Below, piece by piece: positions 1-8,209 of a DNA stretch of 64,000 nt. The notes beneath the pieces were generated by a model that saw nothing but the letters and a program-made list of their open reading frames with translations, was not told the origin of the DNA and searched no databases. The DNA is taken from positions 62,001 to 126,000 of the forward strand of contig JABBOY010000025.1 of assembly GCA_012927585.1 (NCBI GenBank), read 5' to 3'. The position numbers were made by a program, and so were the translations under genes. Position 1 is the first letter of the stretch. Each line of letters begins with the position of its first letter. The DNA is from Glaciimonas sp. (GTDB taxonomy: Bacteria > Pseudomonadota > Gammaproteobacteria > Burkholderiales > Burkholderiaceae_D).

Positions 1-1235
1 GCAATGCCGGAAAGCTCCCAGCCGGCATCGCCATGTCCAAAACCGGACGGATTGGTACCGGCCGCATCGACATTCTCATAGTTCGGCGTGGTACTGCCGC
101 TGTGGATTGCCATGGCGCCGTCGGCCTGGTGATTGTGGAACGGGCAGCGTGGTGCATTCACCGGCAAGTGTTGGTGATTGGCGCCGATACGATATAGCTG
201 CGCATCGTGATAAGCAAAGAGACGGCCTTGCAGCATCTTGTCGGGAGAATAGCCCATACCCGGCACGATATTAGCCGGCGAGAATGCTACTTGCTCAACC
301 TCGGCGTGATAATTGGCCGCATTGCGGTTCAACTCGATCATGCCCACCGGAATCCTCGGAAAGTCTGCGTGCGGCCAGACTTTGGTTACATCGAACGGAT
401 TCCAGCCGGTACGTGCTTCCCATGCGACCAGTTCGGCTTCGGTTGCAACCTGGAGACGCACCTCCCAACGCGGGAAGTCCCCCGTTGCTATCGCATTAAA
501 CAAGTCGCGCTGGGAATAATCGGGATCTTCCCCAGCCAACCGCACGGCCTCAGCAGCAGATAGATTTTTAATGCCCTGTTGGGTAGTGAAGTGCCATTTC
601 ACATATACACGCTCGCCCTTATCATTGATCAGGCTATAGGTGTGGCTGCCAAAACCGTGCATGTGCCGATGGCCATCGGGTGTGCCACGGTCGGAAAACA
701 GCATGGTGACCTGGTGCAGACTTTCCGGCGCCTTGCTCCAGAAGTCGAACATCATCGTCGGCGATTTCAGGTTTGTTTGCGGATCACGCTTTTGCGTATG
801 GATAAAATCCGGGAACTTGATCGCATCTTTAATGAAAAACATCGGTGTATTGTTACCCACCAAGTCCCAATTACCCTCTTCCGTATAAAACTTCATTGCG
901 AAGCCGCGTGGATCGCGCTCGGTGTCGGCGCTGCCGCGTTCACCGCCCACGGTAGAGATGCGCATGAACATGTCGGTCTTCTTGCCGATCTCGCTAAATA
1001 GCTTCGCTTTGCTCAAATGGGAAATATTATGGGTCACTGTGAAAGTGCCATGAGCACCGGAACCCTTGGCGTGCACTACTCGCTCTGGAATGCGCTCACG
1101 GTTGAAATGCTGCAATTTTTCGATCAGGTGGAAGTCCTGCAACAACAAGGGGCCGCGCGGGCCAGCGCTAAGCGAATTTTGGTTGTCAACAACCGGGATG
1201 CCGGCAGCAGTAGTCAAGGTGGGCGTCTTGCTCAT
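1..1235 (-). CDS. katA: Catalase, monofunctional haem type (3' end cut by window edge)
   Basis: Breaks down hydrogen peroxide to water and oxygen. The 411 codons visible read as a small-subunit haem catalase from the start [20 protein letters not shown]. The distal His region ([13 protein letters not shown]), the Asn region ([12 protein letters not shown]) and the proximal haem Tyr region ([19 protein letters not shown]) are all present. Family members are usually about 480 residues, so roughly 70 C-terminal residues lie beyond the window. The ATG at 1235 is preceded by AGGAAACATT, a reasonable ribosome site, and a TATAAT box lies further upstream. It stands alone, read away from the MITE-like repeat. 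The gene symbol is by family; katA versus other small catalases cannot be separated here. Confidence 0.93.
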   Translation of the reverse strand, partial: MSKTPTLTTAAGIPVVDNQNSLSAGPRGPLLLQDFHLIEKLQHFNRERIPERVVHAKGSGAHGTFTVTHNISHLSKAKLFSEIGKKTDMFMRISTVGGERGSADTERDPRGFAMKFYTEEGNWDLVGNNTPMFFIKDAIKFPDFIHTQKRDPQTNLKSPTMMFDFWSKAPESLHQVTMLFSDRGTPDGHRHMHGFGSHTYSLINDKGERVYVKWHFTTQQGIKNLSAAEAVRLAGEDPDYSQRDLFNAIATGDFPRWEVRLQVATEAELVAWEARTGWNPFDVTKVWPHADFPRIPVGMIELNRNAANYHAEVEQVAFSPANIVPGMGYSPDKMLQGRLFAYHDAQLYRIGANHQHLPVNAPRCPFHNHQADGAMAIHSGSTTPNYENVDAAGTNPSGFGHGDAGWELSGI

Positions 1236-1270
1236 AATGTTTCCTAGGTGTTGTTTGGAATCGAAAATTG

Positions 1271-1276
1271 ATTATA
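1271..1276 (-). promoter_or_regulatory. Possible -10 box of the catalase promoter
   Basis: A perfect TATAAT on the minus strand lies 36 bases upstream of the catalase ATG. No good -35 at the usual distance is visible, which would fit an activator-dependent promoter. The region also holds imperfect inverted repeats (a taggta/tacct pair around it), but no full OxyR-type four-part site could be matched. Confidence 0.35.
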
Positions 1277-1360
1277 GGTAGCATTTGAAAATACCTAAAG
1301 ACAATTGATCCAATTGATTCGATAGCTATTTTCTACTGTTGTGCATTTTTCTTGGAGGAT

Positions 1361-1438
1361 AAGGCTGTAAGCCGTAATTCGTAAAGCGTCAATAAGCGCA
1401 AGGCCGTAAGCCGCAATTCGTAGGGCATCAATGAGCGC
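1361..1438. repeat. Two tandem 39-bp units
   Basis: Bases 1361-1399 and 1400-1438 are direct repeats with period 39. They share most bases, including gtaagccg, aattcgta and gcgtc/gcatc followed by aat(a/g)agcgc. The second unit also forms the left arm of the larger inverted repeat at 1400-1623. Confidence 0.7.
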
Positions 1439-1623
1439 AGCGCATTGCGCCGTATGCTGCGTTCAAGGCGACCGAAGTCGCATTATCGTCATGCCAGGTA
1501 TTCTGGAAGCACATATTTTTCATCGTGAATTTCTTGCCAAAGTCCGGTTGCATGGTGTGATCACACGGCGCAATGCGCTGCGCTTCAATTGATCCCTACC
1601 GTAAGTTGCGGGTTACGGCCTTA
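1400..1623. repeat. MITE-like element with long terminal inverted repeats
   Basis: The core arms 1435-1453 (gcgcagcgcattgcgccgt) and 1565-1583 are perfect 19-bp inverted repeats. The similarity continues imperfectly outwards to 1400 and 1623, giving arms of about 55 bp around a non-coding centre of about 110 bp. The outer arm sequences (ggccgtaagccgcaa and the complementary ttgcgggttacggcc) occur again, close together, at 10061-10130. There is no transposase inside, so this is either a non-autonomous element or a large palindromic repeat. Confidence 0.6.
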
Positions 1624-1629
1624 GCTGAA

Positions 1630-1905
1630 AAAGCTGACAGGTTCGTGCCAGAAGCTGTGCGATGGCGGGTTGAGCGCGCCATCGCCTGGATTACCGACTG
1701 CCGTCGAGCAGCCAAGAAAAGTCGGTGCATGCGAGGGTGTTGCATGGCTTGCCAGCTGCTACATCGCACTTGGAAAACTAGTTGGACGAAAGCCTTGGAC
1801 GAAGAAAAAATTGCTTTTAATTACGTGACACTCTCTGAGGATTTGAGTACAAATGGCGAGAAAAAAAACGATTACGATCATTTGTATTTGAAGCCCAACT
1901 ATTAA
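1630..1905 (+). pseudogene. Remnant of an IS5-like transposase C-terminus
   Basis: The translated stretch includes FVPEAVRWRVERAIAWI followed by CRRAAKKSR. This resembles the end of IS5-family DDE transposases, where the final catalytic Glu sits in an RW-VERT-AWL-RCRRLAKD context. There is no upstream transposase sequence, and the open frame begins inside the right arm of the MITE-like repeat, so only a fragment remains. It ends a few bases into the stop of the convergent membrane-protein gene. The family match is by eye and could be wrong. Confidence 0.4.
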
Positions 1906-2348
1906 TTTGCTCGCGGGCGTAGTTTGCCGGCCAGCTTGAGCCCAGCCCGGAAATTCATGCTCATGAGGGTGAACTGCATGACACCGACGCTCAGTTCCAC
2001 GACCTCCACAGCATAGAAAAACGCATCGAACTCACCGGTAGCGGCCTTGCCGTTAAGATAAATCGCCACTGGAATCATTACTAGCAAGCCGTTGGTGCCG
2101 ATGATTGCCATACGTTTTTTCTTCTGCTCAAGAAGCGATCCTTTGCGCGTTTTGCCAAGTGCGAAGCCGGAGCCGCCGGTAACGGCCATGAACGGTACCA
2201 GCAGGAAGAGACCGTAAACAATGGCGTGTTTGACTGCGGCCACAGCCGCATAGTCCAAAAACACTTCCGAGACCAGGGAGGAAGTCCAGAAGCCGGTGAG
2301 GATGAGCATCGCTGTGGTGCCTGCAATGGCGTGAACGATGGGCTTCAT
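1902..2348 (-). CDS. Small membrane protein of unknown function, coupled to a MarR regulator
   Basis: A 148-residue protein with about four hydrophobic segments (roughly residues 8-28, 35-57, 82-100 and 108-130) and a basic loop (KTRKGSLLEQKKKR) in the middle. No catalytic motif is recognised. Its start overlaps the stop of the upstream MarR gene by 4 bp, which indicates translational coupling. MarR repressors commonly control a neighbouring transporter or membrane protein, so a role in tolerance or efflux is possible but only inferred. Confidence 0.7.
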   Translation of the reverse strand: MKPIVHAIAGTTAMLILTGFWTSSLVSEVFLDYAAVAAVKHAIVYGLFLLVPFMAVTGGSGFALGKTRKGSLLEQKKKRMAIIGTNGLLVMIPVAIYLNGKAATGEFDAFFYAVEVVELSVGVMQFTLMSMNFRAGLKLAGKLRPRAN

Positions 2349-2821
2349 GCTTGGGTAGCTTTCTTCGGAACGGGAGAATCGAGCCGTTCATAGACGGTGA
2401 TTAAGGTTTGTAATGTGTTCTTAAGGTCTAGCAGAGGAAGATCCATAACGAGTCCGTTAGCCCAGACCGCCTCTAGGGCCATCGCCTTGGCAAAAGTTCG
2501 GTTGCCCAGTTCGGTCAAGACGTAGAGGGGCGAGCGCTGGTGGCGTGGGTTGATGCTCTGCTCGAAGAAGCCGTCCTCCTCCAACTTATTGAGCTGCTTC
2601 TGCGCCCCTTGCCGGGTGATGCCCATCGCCTCAGCGATCTGCGGCGCAGAAAGGGGCTTCCCGGCTAATGCCGCGGCACCCAGCACTTGCCAGCGGGCAC
2701 TGGTGAGATTGAAGGGCTCGACCAGTTGGTCGCCTTGCTCCAGAAGGCGGCCATTCAGACGGAAGACCATGAGCATAATGTCGGTTAAGATGGCGGCCTC
2801 GGGGTTTGGCTCGGTTGTCAC
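2345..2821 (-). CDS. MarR-family transcriptional regulator
   Basis: A 158-residue winged-helix regulator. The DNA-binding part reads LTSARWQVLGAAALAGKPLS, then APQIAEAMGITRQGAQKQLN (recognition helix), then EEDGFFEQSINPRHQRSPLY (wing). I chose the GTG at 2821 because AAAGGAATCCACT sits correctly before it. A longer reading from a TTG at 2893 would begin inside a perfect palindrome and has no ribosome site. It is followed with a 4-bp overlap by a membrane protein. The palindrome upstream at 2884-2927 is the likely self-operator. Confidence 0.85.
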   Translation of the reverse strand: MTTEPNPEAAILTDIMLMVFRLNGRLLEQGDQLVEPFNLTSARWQVLGAAALAGKPLSAPQIAEAMGITRQGAQKQLNKLEEDGFFEQSINPRHQRSPLYVLTELGNRTFAKAMALEAVWANGLVMDLPLLDLKNTLQTLITVYERLDSPVPKKATQA

Positions 2822-2883
2822 AGTGGATTCCTTTACAACCAGTTGGATTTCGCAGCAGCCTGTTTGAGGGTTACTCGGTGCGC

Positions 2884-2927
2884 TTATTGACAACTAGTTT
2901 TCACTAACGGAAACTAGTTGTCAATAA
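2884..2927. promoter_or_regulatory. Perfect 17-bp inverted repeat, likely MarR operator
   Basis: ttattgacaactagttt (2884-2900) is exactly mirrored by aaactagttgtcaataa (2911-2927) around a 10-bp spacer. It lies about 60 bp upstream of the MarR start codon. MarR dimers bind palindromes of this kind, and the inner gttgtca/tgacaac half resembles sites where such repressors cover the promoter. Autoregulation is inferred from position and symmetry. Confidence 0.65.
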
Positions 2928-2945
2928 TTATTTGTCACTAAAAAA

Positions 2946-2980
2946 GGGCATCTCAGAAAACGGGGGCAAAGTAAGTTAAG
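2946..2980 (+). mobile_element. Possible remnant of a Tn3-family (Tn21-like) terminal inverted repeat
   Basis: The sequence gggcatctcagaaaacgg at 2946-2963, followed by a stretch ending gtaagttaag, closely follows the 38-bp Tn21/Tn501-type terminus (GGGG, then TCTCAGAAAACGG, an A-rich stretch, ending CTAAG). The outer end faces left, so an element would extend right, into the asparaginase cluster. I found no matching right end, transposase or resolvase. Confidence 0.4.
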
Positions 2981-3077
2981 TGTGTGAGGAGACTGGAATC
3001 CAGCAAGGCCGGGATCATCATGTTGGGTGGGTAACGTTTTATTGGCAGACGCGACGACTGAAAGCTGGACACAGCGT

Positions 3078-4085
3078 TCAGTACCGCCAGAAAATTTCCT
3101 GAATTTCGCGCACATCGGTTGTCTTGGTGAGGGCCAAAGCCATCCGGATTCGAGCTTTGGCGGGGTTCTGGTCGTCAACGACGATGTAGTCGTTCAGATC
3201 GTCGTTAGTGGCGCCATTGCGCACGATCGATCCGCTTCCACTACGGCTCGCTCTCACCACGAATACCCCTTGAGCGCGAACTTCCTTGAGAACTTCCTCC
3301 ATGTAGTCCGGCACGGTTCCGTTGCCGAATCCCATGTGGATGATGGCCCTGGAACCGGCTGCAACGAACGCGTCGTACGGCACTCGGCTCATGTTCCCAT
3401 GGGTATAGACGACGCTGACGTCCGGCATCGACCGGATCGTGCCGATGTCGAACTCGCTTGCTAGCATGTGCGGGCATGCTGGCAACCGGTAGATACGAGC
3501 CTGCCCTTCCACGACTGCACCGAGAGGGCCATAGAGTGAGCGGAACGTGTCGATCTTCAGGCTGTGGCGCTTGGTGACGTCTCGCGCAGTATGGATCTCG
3601 TCGTTCATCACGACCAACGTTCATTTGCCGGCCGAGCGCGCGCCCGCAGCCATAACCACCGCGTTGTAGAGGTTCAGTGGTCCGTCGGCACTGAGCGCAG
3701 AACTTGGTCGCATGGCACCAACCAGCACCACCGGTTTTTCTGATCTCAGCGTCAGGTTCAGGAAGTACGACGTCTCTTCTAGAGTGTCTGTGCCATGAAT
3801 GACGACGACACCGTCAACTCCGTCCAACTTGACGAGTTCGGAGACACGACGCGCGAGCTTCAGGAGACGTTCGTTGTTGAAGCTCGCCGAGCCAATCTGA
3901 AAGATCTGCTCACCCGCGATGTCCGCCACGTTCCTGATCTCGGGAACCGTTGCAATGAGATCCTCGACAGACACCACGTCCGACCGGTATGTGCCGGTGT
4001 TCGCACTGGAAGCACCCTCGCCAGTGATTGTTCCACCGGTGCTAATGGTGACTAACCTAGCCCTGCGCGTTTCTTGAATAGGCAT
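3078..4085 (-). pseudogene. Second L-asparaginase (type II fold), interrupted by one in-frame TGA
   Basis: Reads as a near full-length asparaginase, with TGGTITGEG near the start, HGTDTLEETSYFLNL in the middle and FGNGTVPDYMEEV near the end. It is closely related to the secreted paralogue at 5999-7081. At 3621-3623 a TGA stands where the paralogue has GGC (Gly180). The frame is otherwise intact on both sides, so a single base change (GGA to TGA) would explain it. There is no signal peptide, unlike the paralogue, so the intact form would have been cytoplasmic. I chose the ATG at 4085 because AAAGGG lies at the right distance; a GTG at 4091 would be too close. A sequencing error or restart at 3617 cannot be excluded. 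Confidence 0.8.
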
Positions 4086-4087
4086 GA

Positions 4088-5389
4088 TCACGCCCTTTCG
4101 AACGAAAGGTCACTCACTGGTTGGCTTGCGCTTCCATCCAACACGGCGATGCCTTCGGCCGACAACTCACCTTCCCACTTCGCAACTACGGCGGTTGCAA
4201 TGCTGTTGCCGAGGACATTGGTCGCGGTCCGGCCCATGTCGAGGAACTGATCGATACCCATGATTAACAGCAGGCCCGCCTCTGGCAACCCGAACATGGG
4301 CAGGATAGCGGCAACGACGACCAGCGAGCCGCGAGGCACTGCAGCCATTCCCTTGCTGCTCACCATCAAGATCAGGAGCATCGTGATTTGTTGACCCAGG
4401 GTCATGTGGACGTGGAAGGCTTGCGCGATGAAGACGGCCGCGAACGCCTGATACACCATCGAACCGTCCAGATTGAACGAATACCCCAGTGGCAGCATGA
4501 ACCCTACCAGACGCTTCTTCACGCCAAATTCCTGAAGCCGCTCGATCAGCAACGGATAAGCGGCCTCGCTGCTGGCAGTGGAGAAGGCAATCATCATCGG
4601 TTCACGAATCAAACGCACCAACGACACGACTCGCCCCTTCAGCACCACGAATCCCGCAACGAAAAGCACTGTCCATAGGACTAGCAGAGCGACATAAAAG
4701 TAGCCGATAAACTTACCGTAAGTCAGCAACACGCCCAGGCCTTGAACCGTCACTACGGATGCCAGGGCGGCGAAGATCCCGATCGGCGCCATGAGCATGA
4801 CCGCATTTGTGACATGCAGCATCACGTCCATGAGGTTGTCCACCCATCGCTTCATTGGGTTCGCAGTGCCAGGTGGCAACTTGCCGAGTGCTACCCCAAA
4901 AAACATCGAGAAGACCAGGATCTGCAGAATTGCGTTCGTGGACATTGCCTCGAAAAAGTTCTTCGGAAAGATGTTCGTGAAAAATTCCTTGAAGTTCAGA
5001 GCGCTGGTCTTCAGTCCCGTAGCCGCATCTGCTTGCGGCAGTGGCAGATTCAGACCACTCCCTGGATGGGTCACGTTGACGAAGACCAGTCCGATGCTGA
5101 GCGACACCAGTGACGCGACAAGGAACCAGCCCAGCGCCTTAACGCCGATACGACCGATCGCCTTGGTATCGTCCATGCCGGCAATGCCAGAGACGATGGT
5201 CGCAAAGACTAGCGGTGCGATGATCATCTTGATCATACGCAGGAACGCATCGGTAACGAGCGAGAAGTAGGCGGCCAATCCCTTCGCCGACTCGGCATCG
5301 GCAGCGTAGCGATGACACAGATAGCCAATAGCAACGCCGAGAACCATGCTCAGCATGATCATTCGAGTTGCAGTGTTTGATGATTTCAT
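4088..5389 (-). CDS. Dicarboxylate/amino acid:cation symporter (DAACS, GltP/DctA-like)
   Basis: A 433-residue inner-membrane symporter that takes up aspartate, glutamate or C4-dicarboxylates with protons or sodium. Family signatures are clear: the serine-rich STASSEAAYP hairpin, GYSFNLDGSMVY (the NxDG motif), GMAAVPRGS and DQFLDMGRTATNVLGNSIAT. The last of these carries the residues that bind the substrate's carboxylate. Its stop is 2 bp from the ATG of the broken asparaginase downstream. With a secreted asparaginase upstream in the same direction, aspartate released in the periplasm is the obvious substrate, though this is inferred. Confidence 0.9.
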   Translation of the reverse strand: MKSSNTATRMIMLSMVLGVAIGYLCHRYAADAESAKGLAAYFSLVTDAFLRMIKMIIAPLVFATIVSGIAGMDDTKAIGRIGVKALGWFLVASLVSLSIGLVFVNVTHPGSGLNLPLPQADAATGLKTSALNFKEFFTNIFPKNFFEAMSTNAILQILVFSMFFGVALGKLPPGTANPMKRWVDNLMDVMLHVTNAVMLMAPIGIFAALASVVTVQGLGVLLTYGKFIGYFYVALLVLWTVLFVAGFVVLKGRVVSLVRLIREPMMIAFSTASSEAAYPLLIERLQEFGVKKRLVGFMLPLGYSFNLDGSMVYQAFAAVFIAQAFHVHMTLGQQITMLLILMVSSKGMAAVPRGSLVVVAAILPMFGLPEAGLLLIMGIDQFLDMGRTATNVLGNSIATAVVAKWEGELSAEGIAVLDGSASQPVSDLSFERA

Positions 5390-5437
5390 GAAATGTCTCC
5401 TTTATATTTATATTTCTGGTGGACTTGTCAAATTGCA

Positions 5438-5845
5438 CTAAACTCTTGCGAGTGCGATCGCTTCGACCTCTACGGCGAGCTCGTAGTGGAGTTCTGACAC
5501 TCCCGCCACGGCTCTCGCAGGACGGTGCTCTCCGATCCAATTGGCATACACCTCGTTGAATAGCGGCCAGTTTTTTATGTCCGTCACGTAGATCCGCACT
5601 TGGACCAGGCTGTTCTTGTCAACACCTGCCTGCGCCAAACAGCCGTCGAGGTTGAAAAGCACTTGTTGCGCTTGCTCGATGAATGGCCGGTCAGCCAAGG
5701 CCCTTCCGTCCGGGGTCACGGGGAGTTGCCCCGATATGTAGATCAGTCCGCCAGCTGTGCAGATGTGAGAGTAGTGACCTGCCGGTGGCGCAATGGCCCC
5801 ACTGTTGGCGCACGAGATTCGTTTCAGGTCGCGAGAGTCGTTCAT
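5438..5845 (-). CDS. RidA/YjgF-family imine deaminase
   Basis: A 135-residue RidA-type protein; the trimeric family hydrolyses reactive enamines and imines made by PLP enzymes. The typical run GLIYISGQLPVTPDG and the end VEAIALARV are present, as is the Arg of VQVRIYVTD that holds the substrate carboxylate. The ATG at 5845 follows TCTGGAGTTCAT, a good ribosome site. It lies between the secreted asparaginase and the symporter in a same-direction cluster that also has a PLP dehydratase. It therefore probably clears the imine or enamine (for example iminosuccinate) that the dehydratase releases. Confidence 0.9.
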   Translation of the reverse strand: MNDSRDLKRISCANSGAIAPPAGHYSHICTAGGLIYISGQLPVTPDGRALADRPFIEQAQQVLFNLDGCLAQAGVDKNSLVQVRIYVTDIKNWPLFNEVYANWIGEHRPARAVAGVSELHYELAVEVEAIALARV

Positions 5846-5998
5846 ATGAACTCCAGAGGTAAGTTTGAAGACGATGAAGAGCACGCCACCACTTCAAGGA
5901 GAAGCGGCAGCGAGACTGCAAATGGGTAAAGCTTGAGCGATGTTCTCGACGTCTGCGCAATCAAGCTAGTTGCGCAGACCGTCGCGGGGAAGGCCTAC

Positions 5999-7081
5999 TC
6001 AGTACTTCCAGAAGATCTTCTGCAACTCTTTGGTGTCAGAGGTCTTAGTCAGCACCAGCGCCATGAGAAGACGGGCCTTGGCGGGGTTCTGGTCGTCGAT
6101 AACCATGTAGTCGTTCTTGTCGTCGTCCGTCTCGCCGTTGCGCACAATCGAGCCGCTGCCGGTACGAGTGGTTCGTACAATAAACACCCCCTTGGCGCGG
6201 ACTTCCTTGAGAACGCCGTCGATGTAGTCAGGAACGCTGCCGTTGCCGAATCCCATGTAGATGATGGCCTTGGGCCCGGCGGCGGCGAACGCGTCGTACG
6301 GAACGCGACTCATGTTCCCGTGGGTGTAGACGACGTTGACCTCAGGAAGAGACTGGATCTTGTCAATGTCGAACTTGCTCTGGAGGTTGTGCGGCCGCGA
6401 GGGTAGACGGTCGTAGCGGACCTGGCTCTCCACGACCGTGCCGATCGGACCATACAGCGACTTGAACGTATCAATCTTCACGCTGTTGGTCTTGGTGACA
6501 TCGCGAGCGGAGTGGATCTCATCGTTCATGACGACCAGGGCGCCTTTCCCCACGGAGCTCTTGTCCGAGGCAACCACGACCGCGTTGCAGAGGTTCAGCG
6601 GCCCGTCGGCGCTCAGCGCGATCCCAGGCCTCATCGAACCGACGAGAACGACCGGCTTGTCACTCTTGATCGTCAGGTTCAGGAAGTAGGAAGTCTCTTC
6701 GAGAGTATCGGTACCGTGGGTGATCACGATTCCATCCACGTCCTTCGACTTAAGAAGGTCCGAAACTCGGTGTGCCAACTTCAAGAGTGGTTCATTGTTG
6801 AAGCTTTCCGAGCCAATTTGGAATATCTGCTCACCCTTGACGTCCGCAACACTCCTGATCTCGGGTACCGCTGCGATGAGTTTGTCAACCCCCACCACAG
6901 CCGATTGATATGCGCTCGTGTTCGCACTGGAATTGCCAGTGCCGGCAATGGTTCCTCCGGTGGCGATGATGACGATTTTCGGCTTCTGCACGGTCTGAGA
7001 CCACGCTGGTGAAATGGATGAAGCCACAAGCAGAAGGACGAGCAGCATTCTGCTAACGATACTTATCGAATAGGGTTGCAT
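5999..7081 (-). CDS. ansB: Periplasmic type II L-asparaginase
   Basis: Hydrolyses asparagine to aspartate and ammonia. The 360-residue product starts with a Sec signal (hydrophobic core RMLLVLLLVASS, likely cut after AWS near residue 28). Then come the first catalytic-Thr motif TGGTIAGTG (about 41-49) and the second, HGTDTLEET (about 122-130), plus FGNGSVPDY towards the C-terminus. All family catalytic residues seem present. It has a closely related but interrupted paralogue two genes downstream. The secreted location, followed by a RidA and a dicarboxylate symporter, fits external asparagine use. Confidence 0.93.
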   Translation of the reverse strand: MQPYSISIVSRMLLVLLLVASSISPAWSQTVQKPKIVIIATGGTIAGTGNSSANTSAYQSAVVGVDKLIAAVPEIRSVADVKGEQIFQIGSESFNNEPLLKLAHRVSDLLKSKDVDGIVITHGTDTLEETSYFLNLTIKSDKPVVLVGSMRPGIALSADGPLNLCNAVVVASDKSSVGKGALVVMNDEIHSARDVTKTNSVKIDTFKSLYGPIGTVVESQVRYDRLPSRPHNLQSKFDIDKIQSLPEVNVVYTHGNMSRVPYDAFAAAGPKAIIYMGFGNGSVPDYIDGVLKEVRAKGVFIVRTTRTGSGSIVRNGETDDDKNDYMVIDDQNPAKARLLMALVLTKTSDTKELQKIFWKY

Positions 7082-7209
7082 GAGTCATGTCTCCGAGTTA
7101 AGTTATAAATTTAAGCGCGAGCGGTCCCTCACGCGCATTTTCGACAAATGCGCGCCACTCATACTGCTAAGCTAAGTTCAGGAGGCTTTGGGAAAACCCT
7201 TAAATTCTG

Positions 7210-8178
7210 TCAGGCGGCGAGCAAACTGCAAAACCGCGCGATGTCCACGTTGCCTCCACTGACCAGCACACCGACCCGTTTGCCATGCAGGTGTGACTTC
7301 ATCTGTCTCGCCGCCGCAAAACCAAGACATCCGGTGGGCTCGATCAGCAACTTCATGCGCGAGGCAGCGAAGCCCATGCATTCGACGAGTTGAGCGTCCG
7401 TCACTGTCAGCACGTCATCAACGTCTCGGCGGATGATCGGAAAAGTATAGTTGCCCAAGTGCTGGGTCTGGGCCCCATCCGCAATGGTCTTAGGTGTCTC
7501 GATGTGGATGATGGAACCGGAGCGGAATGACTGCTGGCCGTCGTTGCCGGCCTCGGGCTCGACCCCATAGAGCTTGCAGCCGGCTGAGAGAGAGCGCGTC
7601 GACAACGCCGAACCAGCCAGCAGTCCGCCACCTCCCAAGGGAACAAAGAACGCATCGAGCGCGCCTACTTCCTCGATTAGTTCCTTGGCCGCAGTACCTT
7701 GTCCGGCGATCACGTCAGGATGGTCAAACGGAGGGATAAGTGTCATGCCGTGCTTCTGAGCAAGGTCGCGACCGATCTGCTCCCGGTCTTCCGTGTACCG
7801 GTCATAGATCACCACGTTGCCGCCGTAGCCCTTGGTGGCAGTCACCTTCATCTCGGGGGCGTCGTGCGGCATGATGATCGTCGCCGGGATGCCAAGCAGC
7901 TTGGCAGAGAGCGCGATTGCTTGGGCGTGATTGCCGGATGAGAACGCCACCACGCCAGCCTTGCGCTGCTGTGTATCGAACTTCGACAGCGCGTTGAACG
8001 CGCCGCGAAACTTGAAGGCACCCATACGCTGCAGGTTCTCGCACTTGAAGAAAACTTCAGCGCCGAACTCTTCGTTGACGGTGCGCGAGGTAATGACGGG
8101 AGTCTTGTGTGCGTAGCCGTTGATGCGTACCGCAGCAGCTGCGACATCGTCGAACGTAGGGAGAGTTAGCGTATTCAT
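7210..8178 (-). CDS. PLP-dependent dehydratase, 3-hydroxyaspartate/serine-threonine type
   Basis: A 322-residue fold-type II PLP enzyme. The PLP lysine is in the KFRGAFNAL motif, the cofactor ring Asn lies in SSGNHAQAIA, and the phosphate-binding loop is GGGGLLAG. Members of this clade (serine racemase, threonine dehydratase, threo- and beta-hydroxyaspartate dehydratase) remove water and release an imine or enamine. It lacks the C-terminal regulatory ACT domain of biosynthetic threonine deaminase. An adjacent ornithine-cyclodeaminase-like gene recalls the bhcB-bhcD pair of the beta-hydroxyaspartate cycle, so 3-hydroxyaspartate is the favoured substrate. Serine or threonine remain possible. 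No strong ribosome site is seen before the ATG. Confidence 0.85.
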   Translation of the reverse strand: MNTLTLPTFDDVAAAAVRINGYAHKTPVITSRTVNEEFGAEVFFKCENLQRMGAFKFRGAFNALSKFDTQQRKAGVVAFSSGNHAQAIALSAKLLGIPATIIMPHDAPEMKVTATKGYGGNVVIYDRYTEDREQIGRDLAQKHGMTLIPPFDHPDVIAGQGTAAKELIEEVGALDAFFVPLGGGGLLAGSALSTRSLSAGCKLYGVEPEAGNDGQQSFRSGSIIHIETPKTIADGAQTQHLGNYTFPIIRRDVDDVLTVTDAQLVECMGFAASRMKLLIEPTGCLGFAAARQMKSHLHGKRVGVLVSGGNVDIARFCSLLAA

Positions 8179-8209
8179 AGGAAGTATTTAAGGAAGTGAA
8201 AGAAATGAA

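Noticed and set aside
3621-3623. TGA read as selenocysteine or programmed readthrough in the second asparaginase
   Set aside because: The paralogue has Gly, not Cys, at this place; no selenocysteine insertion hairpin or selenoprotein context is seen.
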